Under the pieces are notes generated by a model. That model saw nothing but the letters and a program-made list of their open reading frames with translations, was not told where the DNA came from and ran no database searches. Below are positions 25,430 through 34,631 of a stretch of 46,287 nt of DNA, in pieces. The stretch is from assembly GCA_030065635.1 (NCBI GenBank), contig JASJDJ010000017.1, forward strand, positions 1 to 46,287, in the 5' to 3' direction. Origin of the DNA: Xenococcaceae cyanobacterium MO_188.B32. GTDB lineage: Bacteria > Cyanobacteriota > Cyanobacteriia > Cyanobacteriales > Xenococcaceae. Each line of letters opens with the position of its first letter. Within the stretch, counting starts at the first letter, position 1. Position numbers and translations under genes: made by a program.

Positions 25430-27073
25430 ATGTCTAAAATACTCAAGTATATTTCCTGGGAATGGTTACTCTTAGGAGCGATCGCTTTGGCAGTTATTTT
25501 AAGAGTTATTAATCTTGGTAGTCGTGAATTGTGGTACGATGAGGTGCTATCTTTACTTTTATCTACAGGACAAAAAAATTTATACTCTACACCAAAAGAT
25601 GTACCTGTAGCGATCTCCAATTATCAAAGCTTATTCTCTATACCTTTAGAAAATAATATAAGTGATATTGTAAACACGGGAGAAAAGTTACTCAAAGGCT
25701 TAGTTGCCGAACCTCATCCGCCACTTTTTTATCTAGGACAACACTTGTGGTTGCGGTTGTTTGGTAACTCAGAAGCAGCTATGCGTAGTTTACCTACCCT
25801 ATACAGTATCGGTGCTATAGGTTGTGCTTACGGTATTGGACGATACTTACTCGGACATCGAGGTGGTTTACTATTCGCAGCAATACTAGGATTAAACCCT
25901 TTCTATTTATTTCACTCTCTTAATGTCAGAATGTATAGTCCTTTAGTATTTTGGACAGTTTTGAGTAGTTGGGCAGTGCTAGAAACCAGCAGAAAAGAGA
26001 AAAAGCCCAAAAAACTATGGTTTTGGAGTTTAATCTTGATTTTTGCCGTAGCATCAGGATTTATGACCTTTTATTACTTTCTTTTTTTTGTAGCTAGTTT
26101 AGGAGTGCTAGTTTTACTGTGGGATCGTCAAAATTGGTGGCAACACGCTATTCGTTTAAGTATTGGCGTTCTCATTCCCGTGCCTTGGCTGTTGTGGGGA
26201 ACCAGACAACAACTAAATAATGCGGATTTAGGTCGTTTTGCTGCGGGAAGTAATTGGCTAGAAACTATTAGTAATCATATACAAGGAATGATCGATACTC
26301 TTACTCCTCAACTTATTTGGGGAAATTGGGTAGCGATTATGCCTCCTTTAGTGATTATCTTATCAGGAATAGTGGCGATCGCGGGTTTAATAGCTATTAG
26401 TATCCATCTTTGGCAGCAAAATCACCGTCAACTTCTAGTTGTTGCTTTATGTTTCGGGATTGTTCCTTTTTTAATGATGGTTATGGTAGATGTAGTATCA
26501 GGTAAATTTACTGTTGGTTTTGGTTGGGGACGGTCATTGATTTTCATTTTACCTGGGTGTCTACTATTGTTAACTATTTGGAGCGAAAAAGCAGCAGGAC
26601 AATGGAAAGCTATAACAGCTTTAACCCTATTATTATTTTATTTAACAGTTAACATCACAGATTTTTCATGGCGTTCTCGCTGGATGTTTCACCGAATAGC
26701 AGACATAATTGAGCAAGAAACAGCCGAACCTACTTTGGTTGCCATGAATTCTAATGCTTGGGGTCATGTGTTGCGCTTGGCTTATTATCTACCCTCAGAA
26801 TCTTCAGTAATGCTACTGGCACAAAACTCTGCTAAATTAGCCGATGCCCTCGATCGAACCCTGACTACATCATCACCACCATATCAGTATATCCTTTGGT
26901 TAGATAGCGATCGACCAGTGTGGGGTTCTCCAGCAACCGAAATGGAAAAAAAACAAGTAGAACAAACTTTAGTTCCACAATTTAAGTTAATCGAGAAAGA
27001 AAGACTAGTAGGTACTTGGGAGTTAGATAACTTTACTGCCAGCCTCTATCAACGTCGTCTACCAAATTCTTAA
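25430..27073 (+). CDS. GT39-like (GT-C) membrane glycosyltransferase
   Basis: A 547-residue polytopic protein. After the first membrane segment comes the GT39/ArnT-type acidic loop NLGSRELWYDEVLSLLLST, with Asp-Glu in WYDE as likely catalytic acids. The EPHPPLFYLGQHLWLRLFGN motif follows, and about ten further membrane segments, then a C-terminal periplasmic domain (about 420-547). It is expected to transfer a sugar from a polyprenyl-phosphate donor to an outer acceptor. Gap to the downstream GT2-GtrA gene is 27 bp, so the two are co-transcribed and may be donor-maker and transferase. Confidence 0.9.
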   Translation: MSKILKYISWEWLLLGAIALAVILRVINLGSRELWYDEVLSLLLSTGQKNLYSTPKDVPVAISNYQSLFSIPLENNISDIVNTGEKLLKGLVAEPHPPLFYLGQHLWLRLFGNSEAAMRSLPTLYSIGAIGCAYGIGRYLLGHRGGLLFAAILGLNPFYLFHSLNVRMYSPLVFWTVLSSWAVLETSRKEKKPKKLWFWSLILIFAVASGFMTFYYFLFFVASLGVLVLLWDRQNWWQHAIRLSIGVLIPVPWLLWGTRQQLNNADLGRFAAGSNWLETISNHIQGMIDTLTPQLIWGNWVAIMPPLVIILSGIVAIAGLIAISIHLWQQNHRQLLVVALCFGIVPFLMMVMVDVVSGKFTVGFGWGRSLIFILPGCLLLLTIWSEKAAGQWKAITALTLLLFYLTVNITDFSWRSRWMFHRIADIIEQETAEPTLVAMNSNAWGHVLRLAYYLPSESSVMLLAQNSAKLADALDRTLTTSSPPYQYILWLDSDRPVWGSPATEMEKKQVEQTLVPQFKLIEKERLVGTWELDNFTASLYQRRLPNS

Positions 27074-27100
27074 GTAAATATACTTTTATACTTTATCTCT

Positions 27101-28303
27101 ATGAATTCCTACTCAGAACTTTTACCCATTCCTACTGGTGGATTAGAAATTGCTGACTCGCCATCGGTAACTATGGGAATAACAGAAACTCCACTCAAGT
27201 TTTCTTTAATTATTCCCTCTTATAACGAAGGTGGAAATATTCAAGAAATCGTTAAAATTTTGAGTGGATTATTAGATAGTCAGATTCCAGGAGAATATGA
27301 GTTAATTGTAGTTGACGATGATAGTCCCGATCGAACTTGGAAAATAGCCCAAGAGTTAACCCCCCAATATCCTCAACTCAAAGTAATGCGCCGTCAAAAA
27401 GAAAAAGGCTTATCTACTGCGGTAATTCGGGGTTGGCAAGTAGCAAGAGGAGAAGTACTAGGAGTAATTGACGCTGACTTACAACATCCCCCAGAAGTAT
27501 TGTTAAAACTGTGGCAAGAAATCGAGAAGGGGGCAGATTTAGCTGTTGGTAGCCGTCACGTTGAAGGTGGTGGTGTAAGTGAATGGAGTATTATTCGCCG
27601 TTTTCTCTCCCGTGGCGCGCAGATGCTAGGATTAATCATCTTACCAGAAGTAATTGGTCGTCTTAGCGATCCCATGAGTGGCTACTTTATGGTACGTCGC
27701 GATGCCATTATTGGTAAATCCCTGAGTCCAGTAGGTTATAAAATTTTGATTGAAGTGACTGGTAGGGGTAATATTCGCTGGATAGGTGAAGTAGGTTATG
27801 TATTCCGAGAACGCCAAACAGGAGAAAGTAAAGTTACCTGGAAGCAGTATATTGAGTATATTCAACATTTGCTGAGGTTGCGTTTTTCTCTCTGGCCCAT
27901 TAAAAGATTTATCCGCTTTGGGATAGTTGGGTTTAGCGGTGTCTTTGTAGATTTGGGTATATTTTATGTATTAAGAACTTTACTCGGATTGGGTTTAACT
28001 CGCAGTGCAATTTTATCGTCAGAAGTAGCAATTATCAATAACTTTCTCTGGAACGATCTCTGGACTTTCGGCGATATATCCAGCCAACAAAAAGGATGGC
28101 GTAAAAGAATTAAAAGACTATTGAAGTTTAATGTAGTCTGTCTTTCTGGATTGATTTTAAACGTATTGCTAGTTAATTTATTATTTAATGTCTTGGGCAT
28201 GAATGAATATCTTGCCAAATTAATGGCGATCGCAGCCGTTACTTTTTGGAACTTCTGGTTTAATCTAAAATTAAGCTGGCGAGTGACCGATGCAGGCAAA
28301 TAA
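27101..28303 (+). CDS. GT2 (dolichol-phosphate mannosyltransferase-like) fused to GtrA domain
   Basis: A 400-residue fusion. The GT2 domain occupies residues about 30-260 (FSLIIPSYNEGGNIQEIVKI, VVDDDSPDRT, GVIDADLQHPPEVL). A GtrA-like domain with four membrane segments follows (RFIRFGIVGFSGVFVDLGIF to FWNFWFNLKLSWR). This architecture makes polyprenyl-phosphate sugar and may help to flip it. The start is uncertain: ATG at 27101 or, 24 codons later, 27173 (MGITETPLKFSLI), which gives the usual domain start. Second gene after the GT39 gene. Confidence 0.93.
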   Translation: MNSYSELLPIPTGGLEIADSPSVTMGITETPLKFSLIIPSYNEGGNIQEIVKILSGLLDSQIPGEYELIVVDDDSPDRTWKIAQELTPQYPQLKVMRRQKEKGLSTAVIRGWQVARGEVLGVIDADLQHPPEVLLKLWQEIEKGADLAVGSRHVEGGGVSEWSIIRRFLSRGAQMLGLIILPEVIGRLSDPMSGYFMVRRDAIIGKSLSPVGYKILIEVTGRGNIRWIGEVGYVFRERQTGESKVTWKQYIEYIQHLLRLRFSLWPIKRFIRFGIVGFSGVFVDLGIFYVLRTLLGLGLTRSAILSSEVAIINNFLWNDLWTFGDISSQQKGWRKRIKRLLKFNVVCLSGLILNVLLVNLLFNVLGMNEYLAKLMAIAAVTFWNFWFNLKLSWRVTDAGK

Positions 28304-28350
28304 GGAGTGTAGGAGTTTAGAAGTTTAGATTACTTGCTAATTGCTAATTG

Positions 28351-28863
28351 CTACTCTTTACTTGAAAAGTCCTTGACGATCGTATCCATATAGTTTGACT
28401 CACTTTTGGCAGAATATTGTTGTTTTTGAGTATCACAATAATTAATAAAACCAGTAGTTTCTGAACTGTAAGTGATGAAATTATAAGTTATTTTAATGCT
28501 CTTACCCAAACTAATAATATCCCCAGAATCAAGTCGATGAAGGGTTTTTTTCTGTCCATGAATAAATATCCCATTGCGACTTCTTTGGCGTTTACCTTTG
28601 CCATCAATAATCCAATAAGAATAGTCAACTTGCCCAAATTTTCCCGTGTATCTCATCCAAGCTATGGTTGCATGATGACGAGAAATTAGCTTATCGGAAA
28701 CTACCAAAGAATTACTAGGATGACGACCAATAGAAAAAACCGAGGTATTGAGAGATACTGCCCTTCTAGAATCTGGTGATTCGACAATCAATATATGTCT
28801 TCCTTCCAATAAATTTGTTTTATTAAAGTTAACGAGAGTCAGCTTGGATTTCTCAGCAGTCAT
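28351..28863 (-). CDS. FHA-domain protein
   Basis: A 170-residue protein with a forkhead-associated domain at about residues 20-125: FSIGRHPSNSLVVSDKLISR, then HHATIAWM, NGIFIHGQKKT and LDSGDIISLGKSIKITY. The phosphothreonine-binding residues Gly-Arg, Ser-Arg-His and Asn-Gly are all present. The short C-terminal tail is unstructured. It probably reads Ser/Thr phosphorylation; no kinase is adjacent. An ATG at 28863 gives MTAEKSKLTLVNF. Monocistronic. Confidence 0.92.
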   Translation of the reverse strand: MTAEKSKLTLVNFNKTNLLEGRHILIVESPDSRRAVSLNTSVFSIGRHPSNSLVVSDKLISRHHATIAWMRYTGKFGQVDYSYWIIDGKGKRQRSRNGIFIHGQKKTLHRLDSGDIISLGKSIKITYNFITYSSETTGFINYCDTQKQQYSAKSESNYMDTIVKDFSSKE

Positions 28864-28958
28864 TATTTTGAGTTGATACTTTATCCCAATATATTAGTGA
28901 ATCAAATTACCAGACTAAATGGCATCCGTGAAATTAGGGAATTAGGTTCTAAATACAA

Positions 28959-30305
28959 TTAATTAGGTAGTAAAGGTTGTGCATAAGCAGAGAAGCCAGC
29001 ATTCTGAAGAGAAAGAACTGTTGCTCGATCGTCTTGTACCCAAAATTTTTGTCCAAAACGAATAAATTGACGCTGCTTTCCTCGACCGATCGCCGCAACT
29101 ACTGGCATTTTAGCTTTATTTCTTTCGCCAGACTGTTCTTGTAAAATTACTTTAAGACTATTTTGCAATCTGCTATCTAATGCTTGTTCGGGAGTTATTT
29201 CTAACATAATCATTTTAACTTGTTCGATCGTTTCTGCATCTTCAACAATAATTTGCAGTTGTTCTTCTCTCCGTTCGACTTTACCCCAAATAATTAAACG
29301 AGCATTTTCTATAATTAGTTTTTCAATCTTGTCATAAGCGCTAGCAAAAATTATTCCTTCTGCTTCTCCCGTAATATCTTCCATCTGAATAAATGCCATC
29401 GGTTTGCCATTTTTATCAATAATTTTTTTGATAGCAGTCAACATAACCACTGCACTAATTTTTTTCTTTGATTTTTGTTCGGATAGCTGACTTAAACTAA
29501 TAGGAGATAAAATTTGTGTTGCTTGCCGAACAGATTTAAGGGGGTGTTCGGAAACATAAAAACCCAAGTTTTCTTTTTCTAGCTTTAGCTTTTCTTGTAA
29601 GGGGAAATCTGCCACTGATGGGCTACTAGGTGCTGGTTCAAAAACTTCATTACCATCGTTACTAAAGTTACTATTGTCGATCAGGTCAAACAAATTCATC
29701 TGACCACTTTCTTTCTCTTTAGTGCGGTTTTGCGCCCAAGGAATAATCAAATCGAGATTGTTGAGTAGCTGTCGGCGATTATTTTGAAGACTATCGAAAG
29801 CACCACAATAAATTAAGGTTTCTAATGTACGACGATTAACTACTCGTAAGTCTACTCGTTCACAAAAATCTGCTAGAGAGGTAAATTTTTCTCCAGCTTC
29901 TTTTCTAGCTTGTAGAATATTTTCGATCGCGCCTTGCCCTAAATTTTTTACTGCCGACAAACCAAACAAGATTTTATTTTTTTGTGGTGTAAAATCTTCC
30001 TGAGAACGATTGATATCGGGTGCTTCTACTTCAATGCCCATTCTTTGGCAATTTTCCCGATATTTTTCGACTTTATCTTGGATGCCACTACTAGCAGTCA
30101 GTAAGGCACTCATATACTCTACAGGATAGTTGGCTTTAAGATATGCCGTCTGATAGGTAACATAGGCATAAGCTGTAGAGTGAGATTTATTAAAACAGTT
30201 GGAAGCAACTAACCCATTAGCTAGCAAAAAATTATGCTCTTTAACTACGCCGATATCGTAAACTGGCTGTTTACCTAAAGATTTGCGACTGAGTATTTTA
30301 ACCAT
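28959..30305 (-). CDS. dnaE: DNA polymerase III alpha subunit, C-terminal half with split C-intein
   Basis: A 448-residue protein: residues 1-36 are the C-terminal half of the naturally split cyanobacterial DnaE intein, and residues 37-448 the C-extein. The partner DnaE-N is encoded elsewhere; the two associate and trans-splice to yield the catalytic subunit of the replicase. The extein begins CFNKSHSTAYAYVTYQTAYL, typical of the DnaE junction. It holds the helix-hairpin-helix region (FGLSAVKNLGQGAIENI) and an OB-fold domain (KKISAVVMLTAIKKIID). The ATG has no clear Shine-Dalgarno and a heptamer-type repeat lies just upstream. Confidence 0.97.
   Translation of the reverse strand: MVKILSRKSLGKQPVYDIGVVKEHNFLLANGLVASNCFNKSHSTAYAYVTYQTAYLKANYPVEYMSALLTASSGIQDKVEKYRENCQRMGIEVEAPDINRSQEDFTPQKNKILFGLSAVKNLGQGAIENILQARKEAGEKFTSLADFCERVDLRVVNRRTLETLIYCGAFDSLQNNRRQLLNNLDLIIPWAQNRTKEKESGQMNLFDLIDNSNFSNDGNEVFEPAPSSPSVADFPLQEKLKLEKENLGFYVSEHPLKSVRQATQILSPISLSQLSEQKSKKKISAVVMLTAIKKIIDKNGKPMAFIQMEDITGEAEGIIFASAYDKIEKLIIENARLIIWGKVERREEQLQIIVEDAETIEQVKMIMLEITPEQALDSRLQNSLKVILQEQSGERNKAKMPVVAAIGRGKQRQFIRFGQKFWVQDDRATVLSLQNAGFSAYAQPLLPN
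30198..30305 (-). other. DnaE C-intein (36 residues)
   Basis: MVKILSRKSLGKQPVYDIGV followed by VKEHNFLLANGLVASN matches the class of split DnaE C-inteins (36 residues, as in Nostoc). The C-terminal Asn36 with preceding Ala-Ser, the conserved block with Asp17 and His24-Asn25, and the +1 nucleophile Cys37 followed by Phe-Asn are all present, so it should be splicing-competent. Confidence 0.97.
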
Positions 30306-30311
30306 ACGTGA

Positions 30312-30328
30312 GTTCGGAATTCGGAGTT
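30312..30328. repeat. Short GTTCGGAATTCGGAGTT repeat
   Basis: This sequence is related to the AACTCCG heptamer array at 16427..16454 (reverse complement CGGAGTT). It sits 7 bp upstream of the dnaE-C start, where it occupies the expected ribosome-binding region. Confidence 0.55.
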
Positions 30329-30357
30329 GTCATTTTATTCGCTAAGAACGCGATCGA

Positions 30358-31692
30358 TTATTTCTCTTCTTTTAATTTAAAAGCTTCTTGGGCATTAATT
30401 CCCTCTCCCTGAAATCCAAGATACCAAAGAGAAGCTGCTGCTTCAGCGCGAGTAACTGGTTTTTTGGGTTGAAACAAAGTAGTGTAACCAAATACTCGAC
30501 GAACATTTGCTTGTTCGCCATTTTGAAAATCGGCAAATAATGCTTTTAATGCTTCTGGATTAATATTACTAGCATCTTGAAATCCCCAACTATCAGCGAT
30601 CGATTCAATCGAAGCAGGAGGTAAAGCTTTACGTAAATCGAGAGGAACTTTCCAACTGATTAAATTTTCTCTAGTTAAGGGTGCATCGGGCTGAAACAAT
30701 AATTTGCTTCCATCATTCATTAATATAGAGGGAATTAATCCAGCTTCTGCTAATCCTTGAATTACCTTATAATCGGGGTCATTAATGCCAATATCTTTAA
30801 AAGCTGGTTGGTCTGATTTGGTCGCTAAATGAATTTTGTTTCCGGAAGAACTAGCATAAAAGTGATTATTAATATCTACCAACCAACGAGCATATTCTCT
30901 GCGAGTTATTGGTTGATTAGGAGCAAATTTATGTAAATTTATCTTTCCATCTTGCTCGTAAGGAGTTAAGATACCCAACGTTGCTACATCTCTAACATAT
31001 TGATGTAATTGTTCTGGTGTTTCGTTTAAATCGCTAAACTGAATTGTAGCGATAGAGTCTAAATTGGATTCAGATTCTACTATTTCTTCTGTGAACTCAA
31101 CATTATTGTCAATAGGTTGATATTCAATAGTAAACTCGGTATTGACTGAATTATTTTCTGGCTCTGTAGATAATTGGTATAAAAATAGAACAATTTCTAA
31201 ATTATCTTTAATAGCAATTAAAGTATTTTCTTCAGGATAGTCCGACTCAGGTGTCTGAGTGATATCCCATTGATTTTCCAGAAATTTTTGTTGATAAAAA
31301 TTAGTTATTTGTTCGAGATTATCGGGCGACTGCCATGTAGTTTTGCCTTGATCTCCAGTAGTTCCTGTTTCAATTTCTAGTAATTTTGCTTGAGGATAAA
31401 TGGGAATGTTGTCGGGAAAGTTTTCTGGTACATTGATGCTGTTTATTTCTTCAGTTAATTCTCGATCGGTAGTCCGATCTCTATTACTAGTAGGTTCGGC
31501 TTTTTGAGGTTTAGAAGTATTATCTTGAGCAATTCGAGCGTCAGTTTCTGTTTGTTCTTGTGATTTTTGTAATTGGGGGTCTGGTCCTAAGAAATTCTCT
31601 AGGGTTTTTCCTTCAGTACAAGCTGTTAAAGCAGCTAGTAACGAAGCTGAAATAGTCCAATAAATCAAAAATTTGCTATATTTTTGAAACAC
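30358..31692 (-). CDS. SLH-domain lipoprotein
   Basis: A 444-residue exported protein. A lipobox LTAC with Cys25 follows a hydrophobic signal (residues 8-24), so it is probably a lipoprotein. Residues 30-90 are Gln/Thr/Glu-rich linker. Residues 95-175 form a small domain (FPDNIPIYPQAKLLEIETGT) that occurs with SLH proteins in cyanobacteria. Residues about 205-435 carry S-layer-homology-type repeats (ATLGILTPYEQDGKINLHKF, APNQPITRREYARWL, PKKPVTRAEAAASLWYLGF). SLH domains bind peptidoglycan-linked polymers, so it likely bridges the membrane and the wall. Confidence 0.88.
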   Translation of the reverse strand: MFQKYSKFLIYWTISASLLAALTACTEGKTLENFLGPDPQLQKSQEQTETDARIAQDNTSKPQKAEPTSNRDRTTDRELTEEINSINVPENFPDNIPIYPQAKLLEIETGTTGDQGKTTWQSPDNLEQITNFYQQKFLENQWDITQTPESDYPEENTLIAIKDNLEIVLFLYQLSTEPENNSVNTEFTIEYQPIDNNVEFTEEIVESESNLDSIATIQFSDLNETPEQLHQYVRDVATLGILTPYEQDGKINLHKFAPNQPITRREYARWLVDINNHFYASSSGNKIHLATKSDQPAFKDIGINDPDYKVIQGLAEAGLIPSILMNDGSKLLFQPDAPLTRENLISWKVPLDLRKALPPASIESIADSWGFQDASNINPEALKALFADFQNGEQANVRRVFGYTTLFQPKKPVTRAEAAASLWYLGFQGEGINAQEAFKLKEEK

Positions 31693-31814
31693 AATTAGTT
31701 ACCAAAAATGATATTATTAAACAATAGTGAAAGTTTATGTTATAAATAACAAATATTTGGTGTAGAATATCTAACCTACATACAATTTATTGATTTACGG
31801 ATTTTAAAGATAGA

Positions 31815-32528
31815 GTGCAATTAGGTATTCTCTATGGAATTAGCGTTGGTACCGGGGATCCTGAATTAATTACTCTTAAAGGATTGCGTTATCTACAACA
31901 ATGTCCTATTGTAGCTTTTCCTGCCGGGTTAGGCGAGCGACCGGGAATCGCACAACAAATTATTACTGATTGGCTAAAACCACAACAAACTACTTTAGCT
32001 CTAAATTTTCCTTATGTTCAAAACGAATCAACTTTAGTTTCTGCCTGGCAACAAGCAGCACGACAAGTTTGGCAACATCTTCGGCAAGGAAAAAATGTTG
32101 CTTTTGCTTGTGAAGGGGATGTTAGCTTTTACAGTACTTTTACCTATTTAGCCCAAACCTTACAAGATTTACATCCAGAGGCAGTAGTTAAAACAGTCCC
32201 CGGAGTCTGTTCTCCCATGGCAGTGGCTTCTGCACTGCAAATTCCTCTAACTATCCGTTCTCAACGTTTGGCTATTTTACCTGCTATCTATACTATAGAT
32301 GAACTAGAAACTGTTTTAGATTGGGCAGAGGTAGTTATTTTACTAAAAGTTAATTCTGTCTATGAACGAGTTTGGCAAGTCTTGCACCAGCGTAATTTGC
32401 TCGATCGTAGTTGGATTGTCGAAAAAGCAACTTTTCCCGAACAAAAAATATATCGTAATTTAGCTAAATATCCTCAATTACAATTATCTTACTTTTCTTT
32501 ATTATTAATACAGGCTCATCATACTTAA
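31815..32528 (+). CDS. cobI: Precorrin-2 C20-methyltransferase
   Basis: A 237-residue SAM-dependent methyltransferase of the tetrapyrrole methylase fold. The N-terminal SAM-binding loop GISVGTGDPELITLKGLRYL is diagnostic, along with PAGLGERPGIAQQII and TVPGVCSPMAVASALQIPL. It methylates C20 of precorrin-2 (or the cobalt form, CbiL) in cobalamin synthesis. The start is a GTG at 31815; no other in-frame ATG gives the conserved N-terminus. No cobalamin riboswitch is recognisable in the 122-bp upstream spacer. cobI or cbiL naming depends on the cobalt timing. Confidence 0.93.
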   Translation: MQLGILYGISVGTGDPELITLKGLRYLQQCPIVAFPAGLGERPGIAQQIITDWLKPQQTTLALNFPYVQNESTLVSAWQQAARQVWQHLRQGKNVAFACEGDVSFYSTFTYLAQTLQDLHPEAVVKTVPGVCSPMAVASALQIPLTIRSQRLAILPAIYTIDELETVLDWAEVVILLKVNSVYERVWQVLHQRNLLDRSWIVEKATFPEQKIYRNLAKYPQLQLSYFSLLLIQAHHT

Positions 32529-32671
32529 TTAGATTTTCCTTAATATTTATTAATAAATAATATTGCGAAATATTGAGAGTCGAACAATCGTTTTCCTCAA
32601 AATTGTCAGAACGTGATAGTGTGGTTTCGTGCTATTTAAACGTTATCAAATCGAGTTAAAGAGGTTAAGTT

Positions 32672-32872
32672 TTGAATTCTCAGTTTAAAACCAGCGATCG
32701 AAATTTATTTCGCGAAGACATTAGTGAATATGTAGCACAGCTTCAACTACATATGGCGTTGCAAGCTCGTAACTTAGTACCAACTCTAACCAAAGTTAGC
32801 GATCCCAGAGAGCAAATGCTACAAGAAACTCAGGCAGCGATCGAAAAGCTAGTTTCTCGTCAGAGTGGTTAA
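32672..32872 (+). CDS. Small conserved-looking hypothetical protein
   Basis: A 66-residue protein starting at TTG 32672 with a good GAGG Shine-Dalgarno 7 nt upstream (32661..32664). The sequence MNSQFKTSDRNLFREDISEY, then VAQLQLHMALQARNLVPTL, is helical and soluble, without cysteines or membrane segments. I do not recognise the family. HIP1-type GCGATC sites inside suggest long residence in the genome. It stands alone between cobI and a palindromic element. Confidence 0.6.
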   Translation: MNSQFKTSDRNLFREDISEYVAQLQLHMALQARNLVPTLTKVSDPREQMLQETQAAIEKLVSRQSG

Positions 32873-33233
32873 GACTGATGAGTGAGGAGTTTCCCCCTTA
32901 CAAGGGTAGACTTTTTACATTTGACGGTATGGGGTGACACGGAGACGCGGGGACAGGGAGATGGGGAGATTTTTTTAGTCATTTTTAGTATATTATGAGA
33001 CAATTATTCGCTCTTTTTGTACTGAATGAAAGTGTTTACTCATCTCTTTGTTAAAAACGTTAAAAACCTACCCTTGTGAGAAGGAAGACCTTCGGTAGCT
33101 GTCTTTGGCTAACTGAGTTGTCATTCTTAAAAAAGATATTAGAATGTTGGATGATGCTTCTATTTCCCATTGTTTAATTTATAAATGTTAATCATATTCT
33201 CATTACACGAAAAATAAAAAATAATCGTGTTAG
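32873..33233. other. 361-bp spacer containing a MITE-like element
   Basis: Apart from the palindromic element at 32900..33077, I see no gene. The final 100 bp before 33234 is AT-rich and presumably carries the promoter of the diguanylate cyclase gene. Confidence 0.5.
32900..33077. mobile_element. MITE-like element with terminal inverted repeats and G-rich core
   Basis: The ends ACAAGGGTAG (32900..32909) and CTACCCTTGT (33068..33077) are exact inverted repeats. The match extends inward with one indel through a TTTTT/AAAAA block. The interior carries TGACACGGAGACGCGGGGA, which shares TGACACGGAGAC and AGACGCGGGGA with the element at 14345..14446. No coding capacity. The outer boundary could extend a few bases further. 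Confidence 0.5.
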
Positions 33234-34631
33234 ATGAAAACAGAGTACGATAAAACAGGCAAAGGAAAAATAATCATGGTAGACGATCTACCAGAAAATT
33301 TACGTACCTTATCCCATTTATTAAAGAATCAAGGTTATCAGGTAATTTGCGTTTCTAACGGAGAAATGGCTCTTGAGATGATCCAAACAGAGTTACCCGA
33401 TTTAGTTGTACTGGATATCATGCTTCCTGTTATAGATGGTTATAAAGTATGCCAAATTGTCAAAGCTAATCCAAATACTAGTCATATTCCTGTTATTTTT
33501 TTAAGCGGTTTAGATTCAGAATGTGATAAGCTTCAAGCTTTTAAAGCAGGTGCGATCGATTATATTACCAAGCCTTTTTTTATAGAAGAAGTAATTGTTC
33601 GCATTGAAACTCAATTAGCTTGCTTTCAAAAACAAAGAAAATTAGAAAAAATTATTGAAGAACAAGTTAGGGAACGTTTATTAGCAGAAGAAAAACTCAA
33701 TCAATCTCGCGCTCTTTTATCTAGTGTATTAAATAGTTCTGCCGATGGAGTAGCAGCTTTTGAATCCATCCGCGACTCTCAAGGACAAATTGTTGATTTC
33801 CGTTGGCTAGTAGTTAATCCTGTAGCAGCTATGACGGTAGGGAAAACTAGTAGCAGTTTGCTCGATCGAGCTTTGTACGAAAATCAACCAGGGTATATAT
33901 TTGATGGACTATTCGATCTATTTTTACAAGTAGTAGAAAACTGTATTGTCGTAGAGAAAGAACATTTTTGCGATTCCGGACAATTTCAGGCTTGGTTTCA
34001 TGTTGTTGCTGTCAAACTGGGAGATGGTTTTGCAATGACTTTTCGGGATATTACCGAACGCAAACAGATGGAACTGGCTTTGAGAAAAGCCAATCAAGAA
34101 CTAAAACATCAAGCTAATGTAGATAGCCTGACTCAAATTGGCAATCGTCGTTATTTTGATGAATATCTCGCTCAAGAATGGGCGAGGTGCGCTCGCGAAC
34201 ATCAATATTTAGCGATTATTTTATGTGACGTAGATTATTTTAAAGCCTACAACGATACCTATGGACATCAAGCAGGAGATGAATGTCTGACTAGAGTAGC
34301 TCAAGGAATAAAGCAAGTAATTAAACGGCCAGCAGATTTAGTATTTCGCTATGGTGGTGAAGAATTTGCTTTAATTTTGCCGAATACAGCAGAGAAAGGA
34401 GCTTTAGCAATAGCTGAATCCGTAAGGCAACAAATCAAACTATTAAAGATTCCTCACGATACATCAACAGTGAGTAATTATGTTACTTTGAGTTTGGGCG
34501 TTGCTTGTATTATTCCCGATTCTTCTCACCCTACATCTTTAATCGTCAATGCCGATCGCGCTTTGTATAAAGCAAAATCTTTAGGACGCGATCGAGTTGT
34601 CTATGCAGGAGTCGAGCTGCCCTTGTCTTAA
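33234..34631 (+). CDS. Response regulator with diguanylate cyclase (REC-PAS-GGDEF)
   Basis: A 465-residue protein. The receiver domain (residues 12-128) has the phospho-acceptor Asp61 in VVLDIMLP and acidic pair IMVDDLP. A coiled linker leads to a PAS-like domain (about 155-280) ending ITERKQMELAL. The GGDEF domain (about 300-460) has the intact active site GGEEF (374-378) and an inhibitory RxxD site Arg365-Asp368, five residues upstream, so product inhibition by c-di-GMP is expected. It should make c-di-GMP in response to phosphorylation. No kinase adjacent. Its stop overlaps the convergent channel gene by 4 bp. Confidence 0.94.
   Translation: MKTEYDKTGKGKIIMVDDLPENLRTLSHLLKNQGYQVICVSNGEMALEMIQTELPDLVVLDIMLPVIDGYKVCQIVKANPNTSHIPVIFLSGLDSECDKLQAFKAGAIDYITKPFFIEEVIVRIETQLACFQKQRKLEKIIEEQVRERLLAEEKLNQSRALLSSVLNSSADGVAAFESIRDSQGQIVDFRWLVVNPVAAMTVGKTSSSLLDRALYENQPGYIFDGLFDLFLQVVENCIVVEKEHFCDSGQFQAWFHVVAVKLGDGFAMTFRDITERKQMELALRKANQELKHQANVDSLTQIGNRRYFDEYLAQEWARCAREHQYLAIILCDVDYFKAYNDTYGHQAGDECLTRVAQGIKQVIKRPADLVFRYGGEEFALILPNTAEKGALAIAESVRQQIKLLKIPHDTSTVSNYVTLSLGVACIIPDSSHPTSLIVNADRALYKAKSLGRDRVVYAGVELPLS

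Noticed and set aside
31693-31814. Possible cobalamin riboswitch before cobI
   Set aside because: No B12-box-like sequence or suitable stems are visible, and the spacer is too short and AT-rich.
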